A DNA stretch of 64,000 bases from Enterobacter sp. CC120223-11. Lineage in GTDB: Bacteria; Pseudomonadota; Gammaproteobacteria; Enterobacterales; Enterobacteriaceae. Position numbers and translations under genes: made by a program. This document shows, piece after piece, positions 39,606 to 49,768 of this stretch. The notes beneath the pieces are model-generated. The model saw nothing but the letters and a program-made list of their open reading frames with translations. It was not told the DNA's origin and ran no database searches. Numbering within the stretch: position 1 is the first letter of the stretch; the number at the start of each line of letters is the position of its first letter. The stretch is from the NCBI RefSeq assembly GCF_900215375.1, contig NZ_OBEF01000005.1:62001-126000 (forward strand). The letters run 5' to 3'.

Positions 39606-40214
39606 CTACGCTTTTGGCGGCTCTGTGCGGGCAAAGCTGTCGCGCTGGAACAGGGTTTCCACCAGCTTCACCAGATGCGGGCGAGTAGCGCACCAGCCCG
39701 GTGAAACATGGCGGAAATTGAGGTAGCCCACCGCGCAGGCAGTCGCTATGGTTGCCAGGTTTAGTTCATCGGCCTTGAGAGTGCCGTCGGCTGCAAAAGC
39801 CTCCAGCGCATCCAGACCACGGCTGATTTTCTCGCGCTGGCGCAGGAGTTCATCGGGGGATTGCTGCGCGGCCGGGCGCGCCTGCTCTCGCACGGACACC
39901 AGCCCGGCATCCATGATGCCGTCGGCCAGCGACTCCAGCTGGCGCATATGCAGCGCGGCTTTGGCATCCTGCGGCACCATCGCCGGGGCGATATCCAGCT
40001 GCTCAATGTATTGCGCAATAATCGGCGAATCGTACCAGCATTCACCGTCGTCGGTGACCAGCGCAGGCACTTTGCCAAGTGGGTTGTACTGCGCCACGCC
40101 GTTTTCAGCGTTGTAAGGCATCTCATTGATAAACTCGAAGGCGATCCCTTTCTCCATCAGAATCACCGAAATCTTGCGCACAAACGGGCTGGTATAGCTG
40201 CCAATCAGTTTCAT
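39606..40214 (-). CDS. yibF: Glutathione S-transferase-like protein YibF
   Basis: A predicted cytosolic GST; the substrate is not established in E. coli. The start [14 protein letters not shown] at 40214 gives 202 residues, the E. coli length; a longer frame to 40238 has no counterpart. A thioredoxin-like N-terminal domain has the glutathione-contacting TSPFVRK and PLGKVPALV, with [10 protein letters not shown]; the helical C-terminal domain begins about residue 85. In E. coli yibF lies in the same selA-mtlA interval. Here the CDI block separates it from selA. Confidence 0.95.
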   Translation of the reverse strand: MKLIGSYTSPFVRKISVILMEKGIAFEFINEMPYNAENGVAQYNPLGKVPALVTDDGECWYDSPIIAQYIEQLDIAPAMVPQDAKAALHMRQLESLADGIMDAGLVSVREQARPAAQQSPDELLRQREKISRGLDALEAFAADGTLKADELNLATIATACAVGYLNFRHVSPGWCATRPHLVKLVETLFQRDSFARTEPPKA

Positions 40215-40275
40215 CGCCTGCTCCCTCATCTTTCGCAAAAGTATGAGTATGGCGCAGGCGACTTAAAAATTCAGG

Positions 40276-41412
40276 TTAATGATCGAGGTAGAGATAGTGC
40301 ATCCAGCTGGTCATGCGCAGCAGCACCTTACGCATGATAGAGAGGTGGTGGAAGTGATCGGAATAGACCGCCACCTGCGCGAAGATGCCATCCGGCAGCG
40401 CATCCACCTGCTCATTCGGCTGAAGCTCAATAACCGCCAGCACGCCGTCTGTGCCCGGCTGGATAGTGAGCGACTGTAGCTGGCCCTGGGCCTGATAGGT
40501 GCCGCCAGGCACCACCGGTAAAATGCTTGTCAGCTTGCCTGAGAACACTTCGCCAGGCAGCGCGCTGAACACCACCTCCGCCTCATCGCCTGCCGTCAGA
40601 CGCAGGAGTGAATTCTGGCGGAACTGGGCGATGATTTGCCGTTTCTGTTCAGGGATAAACACCATCACTGGCCGCAGGGGCAGCGCGGCGGCGTAGGTGC
40701 CAGGGCGGATCAGCACCTGCGTCACATACCCATTACTCGGAGCCCGAATAACGGTCTGGTCGAGGTTGTAATTGGCTTCCGCCAGCTGCGCCCGAAGGCT
40801 GGCAATTTGCGACTGCTCGCCGTTTTGCATGCTGTCGAGCTGGCTCTGCACCTGCGCCTGATCGGCCACCGATGCCCTGACCTGCGCATCCTGCGCCAGA
40901 TAGTTCTGCCGGGCATTGTCGATATCGCTTTCAGAGAAAGGGTTCACTTTCGCCCGGCTGCCCTGAAGATAACGCTGATAGTCTTTGTACAGCCTGTCGC
41001 GCTCGGCAGAGACGCGGCTGGTATTGGCGATGGCTTCCTGGAGTTGCGCCTTCATCACGTCAACGTTATGCGTGGTGGTCACCAGGTCAGCCTTCAGTCG
41101 GTCAACGCGAGCCTGGTAGCGGGTCGGGTCTATCTTAAACAGCACCTCGCCTTTCTTAATTAGCCTGTTCTGTTTGTCAGTCACTTCACTGACAACCCCC
41201 GTCACCTGCGGCGTCAGAGGGATGGAAATCACGGCTTTTTGCGCCGTAAAGGTATAGGGATGGTTGTAGTTCATCCCGAGGATCAGCGCGCCCACCAGAA
41301 ACACGCCGCCTAGCGCGGCCGTTGGCACGCTCCACTTATTGACGGGGATACGGAAGATCTTAAACACCGCCCACGCCAGCGCGACGTAGGTCAAAATGAT
41401 GAGCAAATCCAT
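40276..41412 (-). CDS. yibH: HlyD-family membrane fusion protein YibH
   Basis: A 378-residue adaptor of the HlyD/EmrA class with two N-terminal hydrophobic segments ([18 protein letters not shown] and [15 protein letters not shown]), a split lipoyl domain ([37 protein letters not shown]), a long coiled-coil hairpin (about 85-215), and a beta-barrel ([19 protein letters not shown]). It lies 21 bases downstream of yibI, and the pair probably forms an inner-membrane system of unknown substrate. Length and context equal E. coli yibH. Confidence 0.95.
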   Translation of the reverse strand: MDLLIILTYVALAWAVFKIFRIPVNKWSVPTAALGGVFLVGALILGMNYNHPYTFTAQKAVISIPLTPQVTGVVSEVTDKQNRLIKKGEVLFKIDPTRYQARVDRLKADLVTTTHNVDVMKAQLQEAIANTSRVSAERDRLYKDYQRYLQGSRAKVNPFSESDIDNARQNYLAQDAQVRASVADQAQVQSQLDSMQNGEQSQIASLRAQLAEANYNLDQTVIRAPSNGYVTQVLIRPGTYAAALPLRPVMVFIPEQKRQIIAQFRQNSLLRLTAGDEAEVVFSALPGEVFSGKLTSILPVVPGGTYQAQGQLQSLTIQPGTDGVLAVIELQPNEQVDALPDGIFAQVAVYSDHFHHLSIMRKVLLRMTSWMHYLYLDH

Positions 41413-41433
41413 AGTCGGCCTCCGCGGCGGGTG

Positions 41434-41748
41434 CTACTGCTTGTTCTCTTGCTCAAGGGCCTCAAGAGCTGCCACACGCCGCTTCAAATCGGCCAGCGTG
41501 TCGTTTTGCGCCTGCTGCATCCCCCAGCCTCGTTCGGGCTGGTAGAGCGTGGCCCAGATCCACAGAAACGGCCAGATGACGTGCAGCGTGAACAGGCTGA
41601 CCCAGCCCGCAACGTGAATGGCATCGGCATGCGGATGATTACGGGATTTCGCAATGAGGTAGGGAATATCATGGAGGATGATGATCCCGTAGAAGATAAT
41701 CAAAAAGACGAAGATCAGTACGCCCAGCGCAAAGTAGTTAAGAAACAT
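41434..41748 (-). CDS. yibI: DUF3302 inner-membrane protein YibI
   Basis: A 104-residue membrane protein with two helices (ALGVLIFVFLIIFYGIIIL near the N-terminus and WVSLFTLHVIWPFLWIWATLY in the middle) and a C-terminal coiled-coil tail (DLKRRVAALEALEQENKQ). It matches E. coli YibI (DUF3302) in layout and position, and is likely the small partner of YibH. Ribosome site AAGAGGCAGC. It diverges from mtlA. Confidence 0.93.
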   Translation of the reverse strand: MFLNYFALGVLIFVFLIIFYGIIILHDIPYLIAKSRNHPHADAIHVAGWVSLFTLHVIWPFLWIWATLYQPERGWGMQQAQNDTLADLKRRVAALEALEQENKQ

Positions 41749-41958
41749 AGCTGCCTCTTATTACGCTCATCAGGATAGGGAAGTTGCCTTCAGGTGGGAA
41801 CCGCTTCGCCCACTGTCACTCAAGCATAATCAGGCTTTGCTATTCTTGCTATGACAGCGTCGGTTATTTATTCGTCGCTTTGTCATTCAGTTACAGCGAC
41901 ACCAGGCTTAGGGCAAAGCGCGCGCTGGATCACATCCGCTGACAAGGGGTGAAAAATT

Positions 41959-41980
41959 TCTTGTGATAAACATCACACAT
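41959..41980. promoter_or_regulatory. CRP-like site 1 upstream of mtlA
   Basis: tcttgtgataaacatcacacat has both CRP half-sites (tgtga and tcaca) with the correct 6-base spacing. Confidence 0.8.
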
Positions 41981-42002
41981 CAGGAACAAATCAGACACCG
42001 CA

Positions 42003-42024
42003 AAATGTGATTAACATCACATTA
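42003..42024. promoter_or_regulatory. CRP-like site 2 upstream of mtlA
   Basis: aaatgtgattaacatcacatta is a near-perfect CRP consensus, the best of the four. Confidence 0.85.
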
Positions 42025-42075
42025 ACAGCCCGCTCAGGGTGATTTTTTGCGCTTAGTACTTTTTTTACACAGCAA

Positions 42076-42097
42076 TTATGTGACACAGATCACTTCA
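42076..42097. promoter_or_regulatory. CRP-like site 3 upstream of mtlA
   Basis: ttatgtgacacagatcacttca is centred about 41 bases before the start point predicted from the -10 box at 42115-42120, the class II activator position. Confidence 0.8.
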
Positions 42098-42114
42098 ATT
42101 ACGGCTTACCACCC

Positions 42115-42120
42115 TATATT
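42115..42120 (+). promoter_or_regulatory. mtlA promoter -10 box
   Basis: tatatt lies at the correct distance from CRP-like site 3. The -35 region is poor, as expected for a CRP-dependent promoter. Confidence 0.55.
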
Positions 42121-42141
42121 AGCGTGACACAGATCACACCA
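42120..42141. promoter_or_regulatory. CRP-like site 4 at the mtlA start point
   Basis: tagcgtgacacagatcacacca carries gtga/tcac half-sites and overlaps the predicted transcription start. E. coli mtlA also has several CRP sites. Confidence 0.7.
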
Positions 42142-42282
42142 AGGGGCGCTGACTGGACAGTTTATCGATTCAGTGCCAGATTTCGCATCATCAACAGGGT
42201 CCGGCTTACTCTGCCGCCAATTAACAAGAAACCTCGGGCTAACTTCCCGCGCGTCAGCAAACACATAAGAAGGGGTGTTGTT

Positions 42283-44205
42283 ATGTCATCCGATTTCAAG
42301 ATCAAGGTGCAAAGCTTTGGTCGCTTCCTCAGCAACATGGTGATGCCAAACATCGGCGCGTTTATCGCGTGGGGTATCATTACCGCATTATTTATTCCAA
42401 CAGGATGGATGCCAAACGAAACGCTGGCGAAGCTTGTTGGCCCAATGATCACTTATCTGCTGCCGCTGCTTATCGGTTATACCGGTGGTCGTCTGGTTGG
42501 CGGTGACCGCGGTGGCGTGGTCGGTGCGATTACCACCATGGGCGTTATCGTCGGCGCGGATATGCCGATGTTCCTCGGCGCGATGATCGCCGGTCCTCTG
42601 GGCGGCTGGGCGATTAAACGCTTCGACGTCTGGGTAGACGGTAAGATCAAGTCCGGTTTCGAAATGCTGGTGAACAACTTCTCCGCCGGTATCATCGGGA
42701 TGATCCTCGCCATTCTGGCGTTCCTCGGCATTGGCCCTGCGGTTGAAGTGCTGTCGAAGCTGCTGGCTGCGGGCGTTAACTTCATGGTTGTCCATGACAT
42801 GCTGCCGCTGGCGTCTATCTTTGTTGAACCGGCGAAAATCCTGTTCCTCAACAACGCCATCAACCACGGTATCTTCTCACCGCTGGGTATTCAGCAGTCC
42901 CATGAAATCGGTAAGTCTATCTTCTTCCTGATTGAAGCCAACCCGGGTCCGGGCATGGGCGTCCTGCTGGCGTACATGTTCTTCGGTCGCGGCAGTGCGA
43001 AGCAGTCTGCGGGCGGGGCGGCTATCATCCACTTCCTGGGCGGTATCCACGAAATTTACTTCCCGTACGTGCTGATGAACCCACGTCTGATCCTGGCCGT
43101 AATCCTCGGCGGTATGACTGGCGTGTTCACCCTGACTATCCTCAACGGCGGCCTGGTTTCTCCGGCATCCCCGGGTTCTATCCTGGCGGTACTGGCAATG
43201 ACGCCAAAAGGTGCGTACTTCGCTAACATCGCGGCTATCGTGGCAGCAATGGCAGTCTCCTTCGTTGTATCGGCTATCCTGCTGAAAACCAGCAAAGTGA
43301 AAGAAGAAGACGACATCGAAGCGGCAACCCGTCGTATGCATGACATGAAAGCGGAATCCAAAGGCGCAGCCACTCCGCTGACCGCGGGTGACGTAACCAA
43401 CGACCTGAGCCACGTGCGTAAAATCATCGTTGCCTGCGACGCCGGTATGGGTTCCAGCGCAATGGGTGCAGGCGTGCTGCGTAAGAAAGTGGCGGATGCG
43501 GGTCTCAGCAACATCTCCGTGACCAACAGCGCAATTAACAACCTGCCGCCGGACGTAGACCTGGTCATTACTCACCGCGATCTGACCGAACGTGCAATGC
43601 GCCAGGTGCCACAGGCCCAGCACATTTCGCTGACCAACTTCCTCGACAGCGGTCTCTACACCAGCCTGACCGAGCGTCTGGTGGCGGCGCAGCGTCACGA
43701 AGATAACGAAGTCAAAGTGCGTGAAACCCTGCAGGGCAGCTTCGAGCAGGACGACAGCCACCTGTTCAAACTGGGTGCGGAAAACATCTTCCTCGGCTGT
43801 AAAGCCTTCAGCAAAGAAGAAGCGATTCGCTTTGCCGGTGAGCAGTTGGTGAAAGGTGGCTACGTTGAGCCTGAGTACGTGGAAGCAATGCTGGAGCGTG
43901 AAAAACTGACCCCGACTTACCTGGGTGAGTCCATCGCGGTTCCGCACGGCACCATCGAAGCGAAAGACCGTGTGCTGAAAACCGGCGTGGTATTCTGCCA
44001 GTACCCGGATGGCGTGAAGTTTGGCGATGAGCCGGACGACATTGCCCGCCTGGTGATTGGTATCGCCGCCCGTAACAACGAGCACATCCACGTTATCACC
44101 AGCCTGACCAACGCGCTGGATGACGAATCCGTTATCGAGCGTCTGGCCACCACCAACAGCGTGGCTGAAGTGCTGGCCCTGATTTCGGGTAACAAAGCAG
44201 CCTAA
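42283..44205 (+). CDS. mtlA: PTS mannitol-specific EIICBA
   Basis: Imports D-mannitol and phosphorylates it to mannitol 1-phosphate. The ATG at 42283 ([15 protein letters not shown]), after AAGAAGGGG, gives 640 residues (E. coli: 637); upstream in-frame codons from 42124 lie inside the promoter. Domains: membrane EIIC to about residue 335 ([17 protein letters not shown] is the substrate loop), EIIB with the phospho-Cys in [14 protein letters not shown] (about residue 384), and EIIA with the phospho-His in [12 protein letters not shown] (about residue 555). First gene of mtlADR. A long CRP-rich region precedes it. Confidence 0.98.
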   Translation: MSSDFKIKVQSFGRFLSNMVMPNIGAFIAWGIITALFIPTGWMPNETLAKLVGPMITYLLPLLIGYTGGRLVGGDRGGVVGAITTMGVIVGADMPMFLGAMIAGPLGGWAIKRFDVWVDGKIKSGFEMLVNNFSAGIIGMILAILAFLGIGPAVEVLSKLLAAGVNFMVVHDMLPLASIFVEPAKILFLNNAINHGIFSPLGIQQSHEIGKSIFFLIEANPGPGMGVLLAYMFFGRGSAKQSAGGAAIIHFLGGIHEIYFPYVLMNPRLILAVILGGMTGVFTLTILNGGLVSPASPGSILAVLAMTPKGAYFANIAAIVAAMAVSFVVSAILLKTSKVKEEDDIEAATRRMHDMKAESKGAATPLTAGDVTNDLSHVRKIIVACDAGMGSSAMGAGVLRKKVADAGLSNISVTNSAINNLPPDVDLVITHRDLTERAMRQVPQAQHISLTNFLDSGLYTSLTERLVAAQRHEDNEVKVRETLQGSFEQDDSHLFKLGAENIFLGCKAFSKEEAIRFAGEQLVKGGYVEPEYVEAMLEREKLTPTYLGESIAVPHGTIEAKDRVLKTGVVFCQYPDGVKFGDEPDDIARLVIGIAARNNEHIHVITSLTNALDDESVIERLATTNSVAEVLALISGNKAA

Positions 44206-44207
44206 GT

Positions 44208-44284
44208 TCTCCCCCTCTCCCGAAAGGGAGAGGGTTCCGGTGAGGGGAACCACGCGCAGTCCCTCACCCGAGCCCTCTCGGGTA
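44208..44284. repeat. CCCTCTCCC-family palindromes between mtlA and mtlD
   Basis: ccccctctcccgaaagggagaggg and a second unit built from gtgagggg...ccctcac and gagccctctcgggt form a compound palindrome filling the intercistronic gap. It may slow decay or attenuate readthrough from mtlA into mtlDR. Confidence 0.65.
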
Positions 44285-44308
44285 AAAACATTGATGAAGG
44301 TTAAGATT

Positions 44309-45457
44309 ATGAAAGCATTACATTTTGGCGCAGGTAATATCGGACGTGGCTTTATCGGCAAACTGCTGGCTGATGCCGGCATTACGCTGACGTTCGCCGA
44401 TGTGAACCAGGTGGTGCTGGATGCCCTGAATGCACGTCATAGCTATCAGGTGCATGTGGTGGGTGAAAACGAGCAGGTGGAAACCGTCTCCGGCGTGAAC
44501 GCGGTCAGCAGCATCGGCGACGATGTGGTTGATTTGATTGCCCAGGTGGATCTGGTGACCACCGCCGTGGGCCCTGTGGTTCTTGAGCGCATCGCTCCGG
44601 CGATTGCCAAAGGCCTGGCAAAGCGCAAAGCCGCAGGCAACAACGCGCCGCTGAATATCATCGCCTGTGAAAACATGGTGCGCGGCACCACGCAGCTGAA
44701 AGGCCACGTTGAAGCCGCACTGGCAGCAGAAGATAAAGCCTGGGTCGCTGAACACGTGGGCTTCGTCGATTCCGCCGTGGACCGCATCGTGCCACCGTCA
44801 GAATCCGCCACCAACGATCCGCTGGAAGTGACCGTGGAAACCTTCAGCGAGTGGATTGTCGACAAAACCCAGTTCAAAGGCGCCCTGCCGAATATTCCTG
44901 GAATGGAATTAACTGATAACCTGATGGCATTTGTGGAACGCAAGCTCTTCACCCTGAACACCGGGCATGCTATAACCGCCTACCTCGGTAAGCAGGCAGG
45001 TCATCAGACCATTCGCGATGCCATTCTCGATGAAAAAATCCGTGCGGTCGTCAAAGGCGCAATGGACGAGAGCGGCGCGGTGCTGATTAAGCGTTACGGT
45101 TTTGATGCCGATAAACACGCCGCCTACATCCAGAAAATCCTCGGTCGCTTTGAGAACCCGTATCTGAAAGATGACGTTGAGCGCGTGGGCCGTCAGCCGC
45201 TGCGTAAGCTGAGCGCGGGCGACAGACTGATTAAGCCGCTGCTCGGCACGCTGGAATACGGCCTGCCGCACGGCAACCTGGTGAAAGGCATTGCCAGCGC
45301 GATGCACTATCGCAGCGAGCAGGATCCACAGGCGCAGGAGCTGGCCGCGCTTATCGACGAGAAAGGCCCACAGGCCGCCCTGGCGCAGGTCTCCGGACTG
45401 GATGCCAACAGCGACGTGGTCGCTCAGGCAGTTGCGGCCTATAAAGCGAGCGCATGA
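44309..45457 (+). CDS. mtlD: Mannitol-1-phosphate 5-dehydrogenase
   Basis: Oxidises mannitol 1-phosphate to fructose 6-phosphate with NAD+. The start [17 protein letters not shown] at 44309 gives 382 residues, the E. coli length, and contains the dinucleotide-binding GxGxxG. The long-chain mannitol dehydrogenase signature region [20 protein letters not shown] (about residue 212) includes the catalytic area. It overlaps the mtlR start by 4 bases. Confidence 0.98.
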   Translation: MKALHFGAGNIGRGFIGKLLADAGITLTFADVNQVVLDALNARHSYQVHVVGENEQVETVSGVNAVSSIGDDVVDLIAQVDLVTTAVGPVVLERIAPAIAKGLAKRKAAGNNAPLNIIACENMVRGTTQLKGHVEAALAAEDKAWVAEHVGFVDSAVDRIVPPSESATNDPLEVTVETFSEWIVDKTQFKGALPNIPGMELTDNLMAFVERKLFTLNTGHAITAYLGKQAGHQTIRDAILDEKIRAVVKGAMDESGAVLIKRYGFDADKHAAYIQKILGRFENPYLKDDVERVGRQPLRKLSAGDRLIKPLLGTLEYGLPHGNLVKGIASAMHYRSEQDPQAQELAALIDEKGPQAALAQVSGLDANSDVVAQAVAAYKASA

Positions 45458-46047
45458 TGCAGGACCCGGTGCTGCTCTTAGAGCAGCACCTCAACAAAAG
45501 ATTGTCAGATATGCAGGCCATAATGGAACAAACGCAAGCCTTTGAAAACCGTGTGCTTGAGCGTCTGAATGCTGGCAAAACCGTACGAAGCTTCCTGATC
45601 GCCGCCGTCGAGCTGTTAACCGAGGCGGTAAACATGCTGGTGCTTCAGGTCTTCCGCAAAGACGATTACGCGGTGAAATACGCAGTGGAACCGTTGCTGG
45701 ACGGCGAAGGTCCGCTGGGCGATCTGTCGGTACGCCTGAAGCTTATCTATGGCCTTGGCGTGATAAGCCGTGCGGAATACGAAGACGCTGAACTGCTGAT
45801 GGCCCTGCGCGAAGAGCTAAATCACGACGGCAGTGAATACGCCTTCACCGACGACGAAATCCTCGGCCCGTTTGGCGAACTGCACTGCGTGAGCGCCCTG
45901 CCACCGCAGCCTGTGTTTGACACCAGCGACGCCGAATTCTATGCCATGCAAAAGCAGCGCTATCAGCAGATGGTGCGCTCGACGATGGTGCTTTCCCTCA
46001 CAGAGCTGATTTCACGGATCAGCCTGAAAAAAGCCTTTCAGAAGTAA
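45454..46047 (+). CDS. mtlR: Mannitol operon repressor
   Basis: Represses mtlADR in E. coli, although the protein has no classical DNA-binding domain. It has 197 residues (E. coli: 195). The N-terminal about 15 residues ([15 protein letters not shown]) differ from E. coli, and the rest ([51 protein letters not shown]) is highly conserved. The ATG overlaps the mtlD stop (ATGATG), so 45454 or 45457 may be used. Confidence 0.96.
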   Translation: MMQDPVLLLEQHLNKRLSDMQAIMEQTQAFENRVLERLNAGKTVRSFLIAAVELLTEAVNMLVLQVFRKDDYAVKYAVEPLLDGEGPLGDLSVRLKLIYGLGVISRAEYEDAELLMALREELNHDGSEYAFTDDEILGPFGELHCVSALPPQPVFDTSDAEFYAMQKQRYQQMVRSTMVLSLTELISRISLKKAFQK

Positions 46048-46052
46048 CTCGC

Positions 46053-46277
46053 TCAGCTCTCGCTTTCGCTCTCTTCCTGCTCGCACATGGGTTTATACAG
46101 GTTCCTGTAATAGTCCAGTCGTTCACGAAACAGTGCCGCTTTTTCCTCCGGAATTTGTTCAGGGATTCGGTTAATGCGCGGGGATTTTTTCAGGTACTCC
46201 ATAAACGCCTGGCTGGAGGCCATAAAATCCACCGCTTTATCGACAATCCTCGGTACGTTCTCGCCCATCTTAGCCAT
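46053..46277 (-). CDS. yibT: Conserved protein YibT
   Basis: A small cytosolic protein of unknown function found downstream of mtlR in enterobacteria. The start [15 protein letters not shown] at 46277 follows an excellent AGGAGGTGGTGAG ribosome site, giving 74 residues; an upstream in-frame start to 46319 lacks one. The core [16 protein letters not shown] and [12 protein letters not shown] matches YibT from memory. It is convergent with mtlR, with only 5 bases between the stops. Confidence 0.88.
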   Translation of the reverse strand: MAKMGENVPRIVDKAVDFMASSQAFMEYLKKSPRINRIPEQIPEEKAALFRERLDYYRNLYKPMCEQEESESES

Positions 46278-46549
46278 CTCACCACCTCCTTTACGGTTGT
46301 CTCCTTCAAGCCTGGCCAAACCCTCTCACGACCGTTGGGGAAAATGTGCTTTTTTGTCGGGTTAATCGCCCAAAATGCGATCGCGCAGACACTTTATAAA
46401 ATAAACATATTTTTCAATATATTATGCATAATGCGTGCGCATTAAACCTCAGCGCAAGCGTGCAAATGACGATAATTAACTATCAGGAACGGCGCTCACC
46501 GCGCATACTATTGGGCATTGAACCCCTTTTACTGACTAAAGCCGCAATC

Positions 46550-46912
46550 ATGAAAGAAATCGAAAAGAACGAAATCAAACGCCTGAGCGACCGCCTCGAT
46601 TTGATCCGCCACCAGCAGCCAACCCTTTCCCTGGTCGACGACGCCGAGAAGTACGCCGAGCTGGAAAAAGAGAAAGAGACGCTGGAAACCGAAATCGCCC
46701 GCCTGCGCGAAGTGCATGGCCAGAAGCTGAGCAAAGAAGCGCAGAAGCTGGCCAACCTGCCGTTCCGCCGCGCCATCACCAAGAAAGAGCAGGCGGATAT
46801 GGGCAAGCTGAAGAAATCCGTTCGTGGCCTCGTGGTGGTTCACCCGATGACCGCCCTGGGCCGTGAAATGGGCCTGACAGAGATGACGGGTTTTGCGAAG
46901 ACCGAGTTCTGA
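46550..46912 (+). CDS. yibL: YibL, ribosome-associated conserved protein
   Basis: A 120-residue protein reported to associate with ribosomes in E. coli; its role is unclear. The start at 46550 ([19 protein letters not shown]) equals the E. coli length; the frame upstream to 46424 is not conserved. It begins with a long coiled coil (about 1-65) and ends in a conserved block ([20 protein letters not shown]). The 270 bases before it hold the promoter and no gene. Confidence 0.95.
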   Translation: MKEIEKNEIKRLSDRLDLIRHQQPTLSLVDDAEKYAELEKEKETLETEIARLREVHGQKLSKEAQKLANLPFRRAITKKEQADMGKLKKSVRGLVVVHPMTALGREMGLTEMTGFAKTEF

Positions 46913-46928
46913 TTTTCGCTGGAGATAA

Positions 46929-46971
46929 ACTCCCCTCACCCCGGCCCTCTCCCCAAAGGGGAGAGGGAGAA
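46929..46971. repeat. CCCTCTCCC-family palindrome, copy after yibL
   Basis: cccctcaccccggccctctccccaaaggggagaggg combines a palindrome with a ccctcacc arm. An inverted copy follows at 47082-47117, so the two could pair in a single transcript. Confidence 0.7.
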
Positions 46972-47081
46972 ATACCTGCCCGACTCAATCCCCGATCCCG
47001 TTTTTGTTCCGCGCTCCTTTAAGGAATTTAACACCCTATTCCTCCTGCGCTGAAGGTTTAACGCCGCACCATTCAGTTCCC

Positions 47082-47117
47082 TCGCCCCTTTGGGGAGAGG
47101 GTTAGGGTGAGGGGCAC
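47082..47117. repeat. CCCTCTCCC-family palindrome, inverted copy before lldP
   Basis: tcgcccctttggggagagggttagggtgagggg is the reverse-complement arrangement of the copy at 46929. Confidence 0.7.
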
Positions 47118-47132
47118 AGATTGCCACCATCA

Positions 47133-47149
47133 AATTGGCCATACCAATT
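47133..47149. promoter_or_regulatory. LldR-type operator O1
   Basis: aattggccataccaatt is a perfect 6+6 palindrome with a 5-base centre, matching the PdhR/LldR consensus AATTGGnnnnACCAATT. A second site lies 126 bases downstream, so LldR could form a repressor loop as proposed for E. coli lldPRD. Confidence 0.85.
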
Positions 47150-47258
47150 CCAACCTGATTTGTACCCTCCTTCACAGAACCCACATCTCGCGAAACATAC
47201 GCATTGCTTAACTGCAACATATGATTAACCATTCGTTGGCATTACCCTCACATCACAA

Positions 47259-47275
47259 TATTGGCAGGACCACTT
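47259..47275. promoter_or_regulatory. LldR-type operator O2
   Basis: tattggcaggaccactt keeps the TTGG/ACCA core with the same spacing as O1 but weaker flanks. It lies about 75 bases before lldP, near the expected promoter. Confidence 0.75.
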
Positions 47276-47348
47276 TTACATAACGTGTGACGCAGAGCTG
47301 AACGCAGATTCACCTGCCTCCTCGCGCAGTGGTTCTCTGGAGACCTGC

Positions 47349-49004
47349 ATGAACCTCTGGCAACAAAACTACGACCCTGCGGGCAATATCTGGCTGTCGA
47401 GCCTGATTGCTGCGCTGCCGATCATTTTTTTCTTCTACGCGCTGATTAAGCTGAAGCTGAAAGGCTATGTCGCTGCCAGTTACACCGTCGCCATTGCGTT
47501 GGTTGTCGCGCTGCTGTTCTACAAAATGCCGGTAGATCGCGCGCTGGCCTCGGTCGTCTATGGCTTCTTCTACGGGTTGTGGCCCATCGCCTGGATAATC
47601 ATCGCCGCCGTTTTCGTCTACAAAATTTCGGTGAAGACAGGCCAGTTCGACATCATCCGCTCGTCGATCCTGTCGATAACGCCGGACCAGCGTCTGCAAA
47701 TGCTGATTGTCGGCTTCTCCTTCGGTGCGTTTCTGGAAGGGGCTGCGGGCTTTGGCGCACCTGTCGCCATCACCGCGGCGCTGCTGGTCGGCCTTGGGTT
47801 TAACCCGCTGTATGCCGCAGGCCTGTGCCTGATTGTGAACACGGCTCCGGTCGCGTTTGGCGCGATGGGCATTCCGATCCTGGTCGCAGGGCAGGTTACG
47901 GGCCTCGACAGCTTTGAAATCGGCCAGATGGTTGGCCGCCAGTTGCCGTTCCTGACCATCATCGTGCTGTTCTGGATCATGGCGATTATGGACGGCTGGC
48001 GCGGCGTGAAAGAGACCTGGCCTGCGGTGATGGTGGCGGGCGGATCGTTCGCCATCGCCCAGTACCTCAGCTCCAACTTTATCGGCCCTGAGCTGCCGGA
48101 CATCATCTCCTCGCTGGTGTCGCTGGTGTGCCTGACGCTGTTCCTCAAGCGCTGGCAGCCAGTGCGCATTTTCCGCTTCGGCGACGTGGGCGCATCTCAG
48201 GTCGACATGACGCTGGCGCGCACGAAATACACCGCAGGGCAGATAGTCCGTGCCTGGTCGCCGTTCCTGTTCCTGACCGCCACCGTCACCCTGTGGAGCG
48301 TGCCGCCGTTTAAAGCGCTGTTCGCCCCGGGCGGCGCGCTGTACGACTGGGTGATCAACGTCTCCGTGCCGTTCCTCGACAAACTGGTCGCCCGCATGCC
48401 GCCGGTCGTTCACGAAGCCACGCCTTATGCGGCGGTGTATAAATTCGACTGGTTCTCCGCCACTGGCACCGCCATTCTGTTCGCCGCCCTGCTCTCCATC
48501 GTCTGGCTGCGCATGAAGCCAAAAGACGCTGTCGTCACCTTCGGCCACACGCTGAAAGATTTAGCGCTGCCGATTTACTCCATCGGCATGGTGCTGGCGT
48601 TCGCGTTTATCTCTAACTATTCCGGGCTGTCATCCACCCTGGCGCTGGCCCTGTCGCACACCGGCAGCGCCTTCCCGTTCTTCTCGCCGTTCCTCGGCTG
48701 GCTTGGCGTGTTCCTGACCGGGTCTGATACCTCATCGAACGCGCTGTTTGCCGCCCTTCAGGCGACGGCCGCCCAGCAGATTGGCGTGTCGGACGTGCTG
48801 CTGGTTGCCGCGAATACCACCGGCGGCGTAACCGGGAAAATGATTTCGCCGCAGTCCATCGCCATTGCCTGCGCGGCGGTGGGGCTGGTCGGCAAAGAGT
48901 CGGACCTGTTCCGCTTCACGGTCAAACACAGCCTGATTTTCACCTGCATGGTAGGCGTGATTACGACACTTCAGGCCTACGTCTTAACCTGGATGATCCC
49001 ATGA
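47349..49004 (+). CDS. lldP: L-lactate permease
   Basis: A proton-coupled importer of lactate and glycolate (LctP family). The 551-residue protein (E. coli: 551) starts [19 protein letters not shown], with 12 or more hydrophobic segments and conserved blocks [19 protein letters not shown] (about residue 125), [17 protein letters not shown] and [16 protein letters not shown] near the C-terminus. It overlaps lldR by 4 bases and heads the lldPRD operon. Confidence 0.97.
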   Translation: MNLWQQNYDPAGNIWLSSLIAALPIIFFFYALIKLKLKGYVAASYTVAIALVVALLFYKMPVDRALASVVYGFFYGLWPIAWIIIAAVFVYKISVKTGQFDIIRSSILSITPDQRLQMLIVGFSFGAFLEGAAGFGAPVAITAALLVGLGFNPLYAAGLCLIVNTAPVAFGAMGIPILVAGQVTGLDSFEIGQMVGRQLPFLTIIVLFWIMAIMDGWRGVKETWPAVMVAGGSFAIAQYLSSNFIGPELPDIISSLVSLVCLTLFLKRWQPVRIFRFGDVGASQVDMTLARTKYTAGQIVRAWSPFLFLTATVTLWSVPPFKALFAPGGALYDWVINVSVPFLDKLVARMPPVVHEATPYAAVYKFDWFSATGTAILFAALLSIVWLRMKPKDAVVTFGHTLKDLALPIYSIGMVLAFAFISNYSGLSSTLALALSHTGSAFPFFSPFLGWLGVFLTGSDTSSNALFAALQATAAQQIGVSDVLLVAANTTGGVTGKMISPQSIAIACAAVGLVGKESDLFRFTVKHSLIFTCMVGVITTLQAYVLTWMIP

Positions 49005-49768
49005 TAGTGACACCCCGGCGCCTGGCAGACGAGGTGGCAACCCGTGTGCGGACGCTGATTGAAGAACAAGGGCTGGAGGCGGGGATGCGGCTCCCCGCCG
49101 AGCGCCAGCTCGCCCAACAGCTCGGTGTTTCCCGCAACTCACTGCGGGAAGCGCTGGCGAAACTGGTGAGCGAAGGGCTGCTGGTAAGCCGTCGCGGCGG
49201 CGGGACCTTCGTGCGATGGCAGCACGAGCCCTGGTCGGAGCAAAACATCGTTCAGCCGCTGAAAAGCCTGCTCGCCGATGACCCGGACTACAGCTTCGAT
49301 ATTCTCGAAGCCCGCCACGCCATCGAGGCCAGCACCGCCTGGCACGCGGCTTTGCGCGCCACCGAAGCCGATAAAGAGAAAATCCGCCTCTGCTTTGAAG
49401 CGACGCTGAGCGATGACCCTGATTTAGCCTCACAGGCCGACGTGCGCTTTCACCTCGCCATCGCCGAAGCCTCGCATAACGTGGTGCTGCTCCAGACCAT
49501 GCGCGGCTTCTTCGACCTGCTGCAGTCCTCCGTGAAGCAGAGCCGCCAGCGGATGTACCTCGTGCCGCCGGTTTTCGCGAAGCTCACCGAACAGCACCAG
49601 GCTGTGCTGGACACCATTCTGGCGGGCGATGCCGAAGGGGCGCGCCAGGCGATGATGGCGCACCTCGGCTTTGTGCACACCACCATTAAACAGTTTGATG
49701 AAGACCGGGCCCGCCAGGCGCGGATCACCCGCCTGCCCGGCGACCATAATTCAAGGGAGAACCACTGA
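49001..49768 (+). CDS. lldR: L-lactate-responsive regulator LldR (GntR/FadR family)
   Basis: Controls lldPRD in response to L-lactate. The 255-residue protein (E. coli: 258) has an N-terminal winged HTH ([23 protein letters not shown], about 25-55) and a C-terminal FCD ligand domain ([19 protein letters not shown]; the His ligands include [11 protein letters not shown]). Overlaps of 4 bases with lldP and 1 base with lldD indicate a coupled operon. The two operators upstream of lldP fit its family. Confidence 0.97.
   Translation: MIVTPRRLADEVATRVRTLIEEQGLEAGMRLPAERQLAQQLGVSRNSLREALAKLVSEGLLVSRRGGGTFVRWQHEPWSEQNIVQPLKSLLADDPDYSFDILEARHAIEASTAWHAALRATEADKEKIRLCFEATLSDDPDLASQADVRFHLAIAEASHNVVLLQTMRGFFDLLQSSVKQSRQRMYLVPPVFAKLTEQHQAVLDTILAGDAEGARQAMMAHLGFVHTTIKQFDEDRARQARITRLPGDHNSRENH

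Noticed and set aside
42877-44382. 501-codon minus-strand frame across mtlA and mtlD
   Set aside because: It runs antisense through two well-identified genes and shows no family motif.
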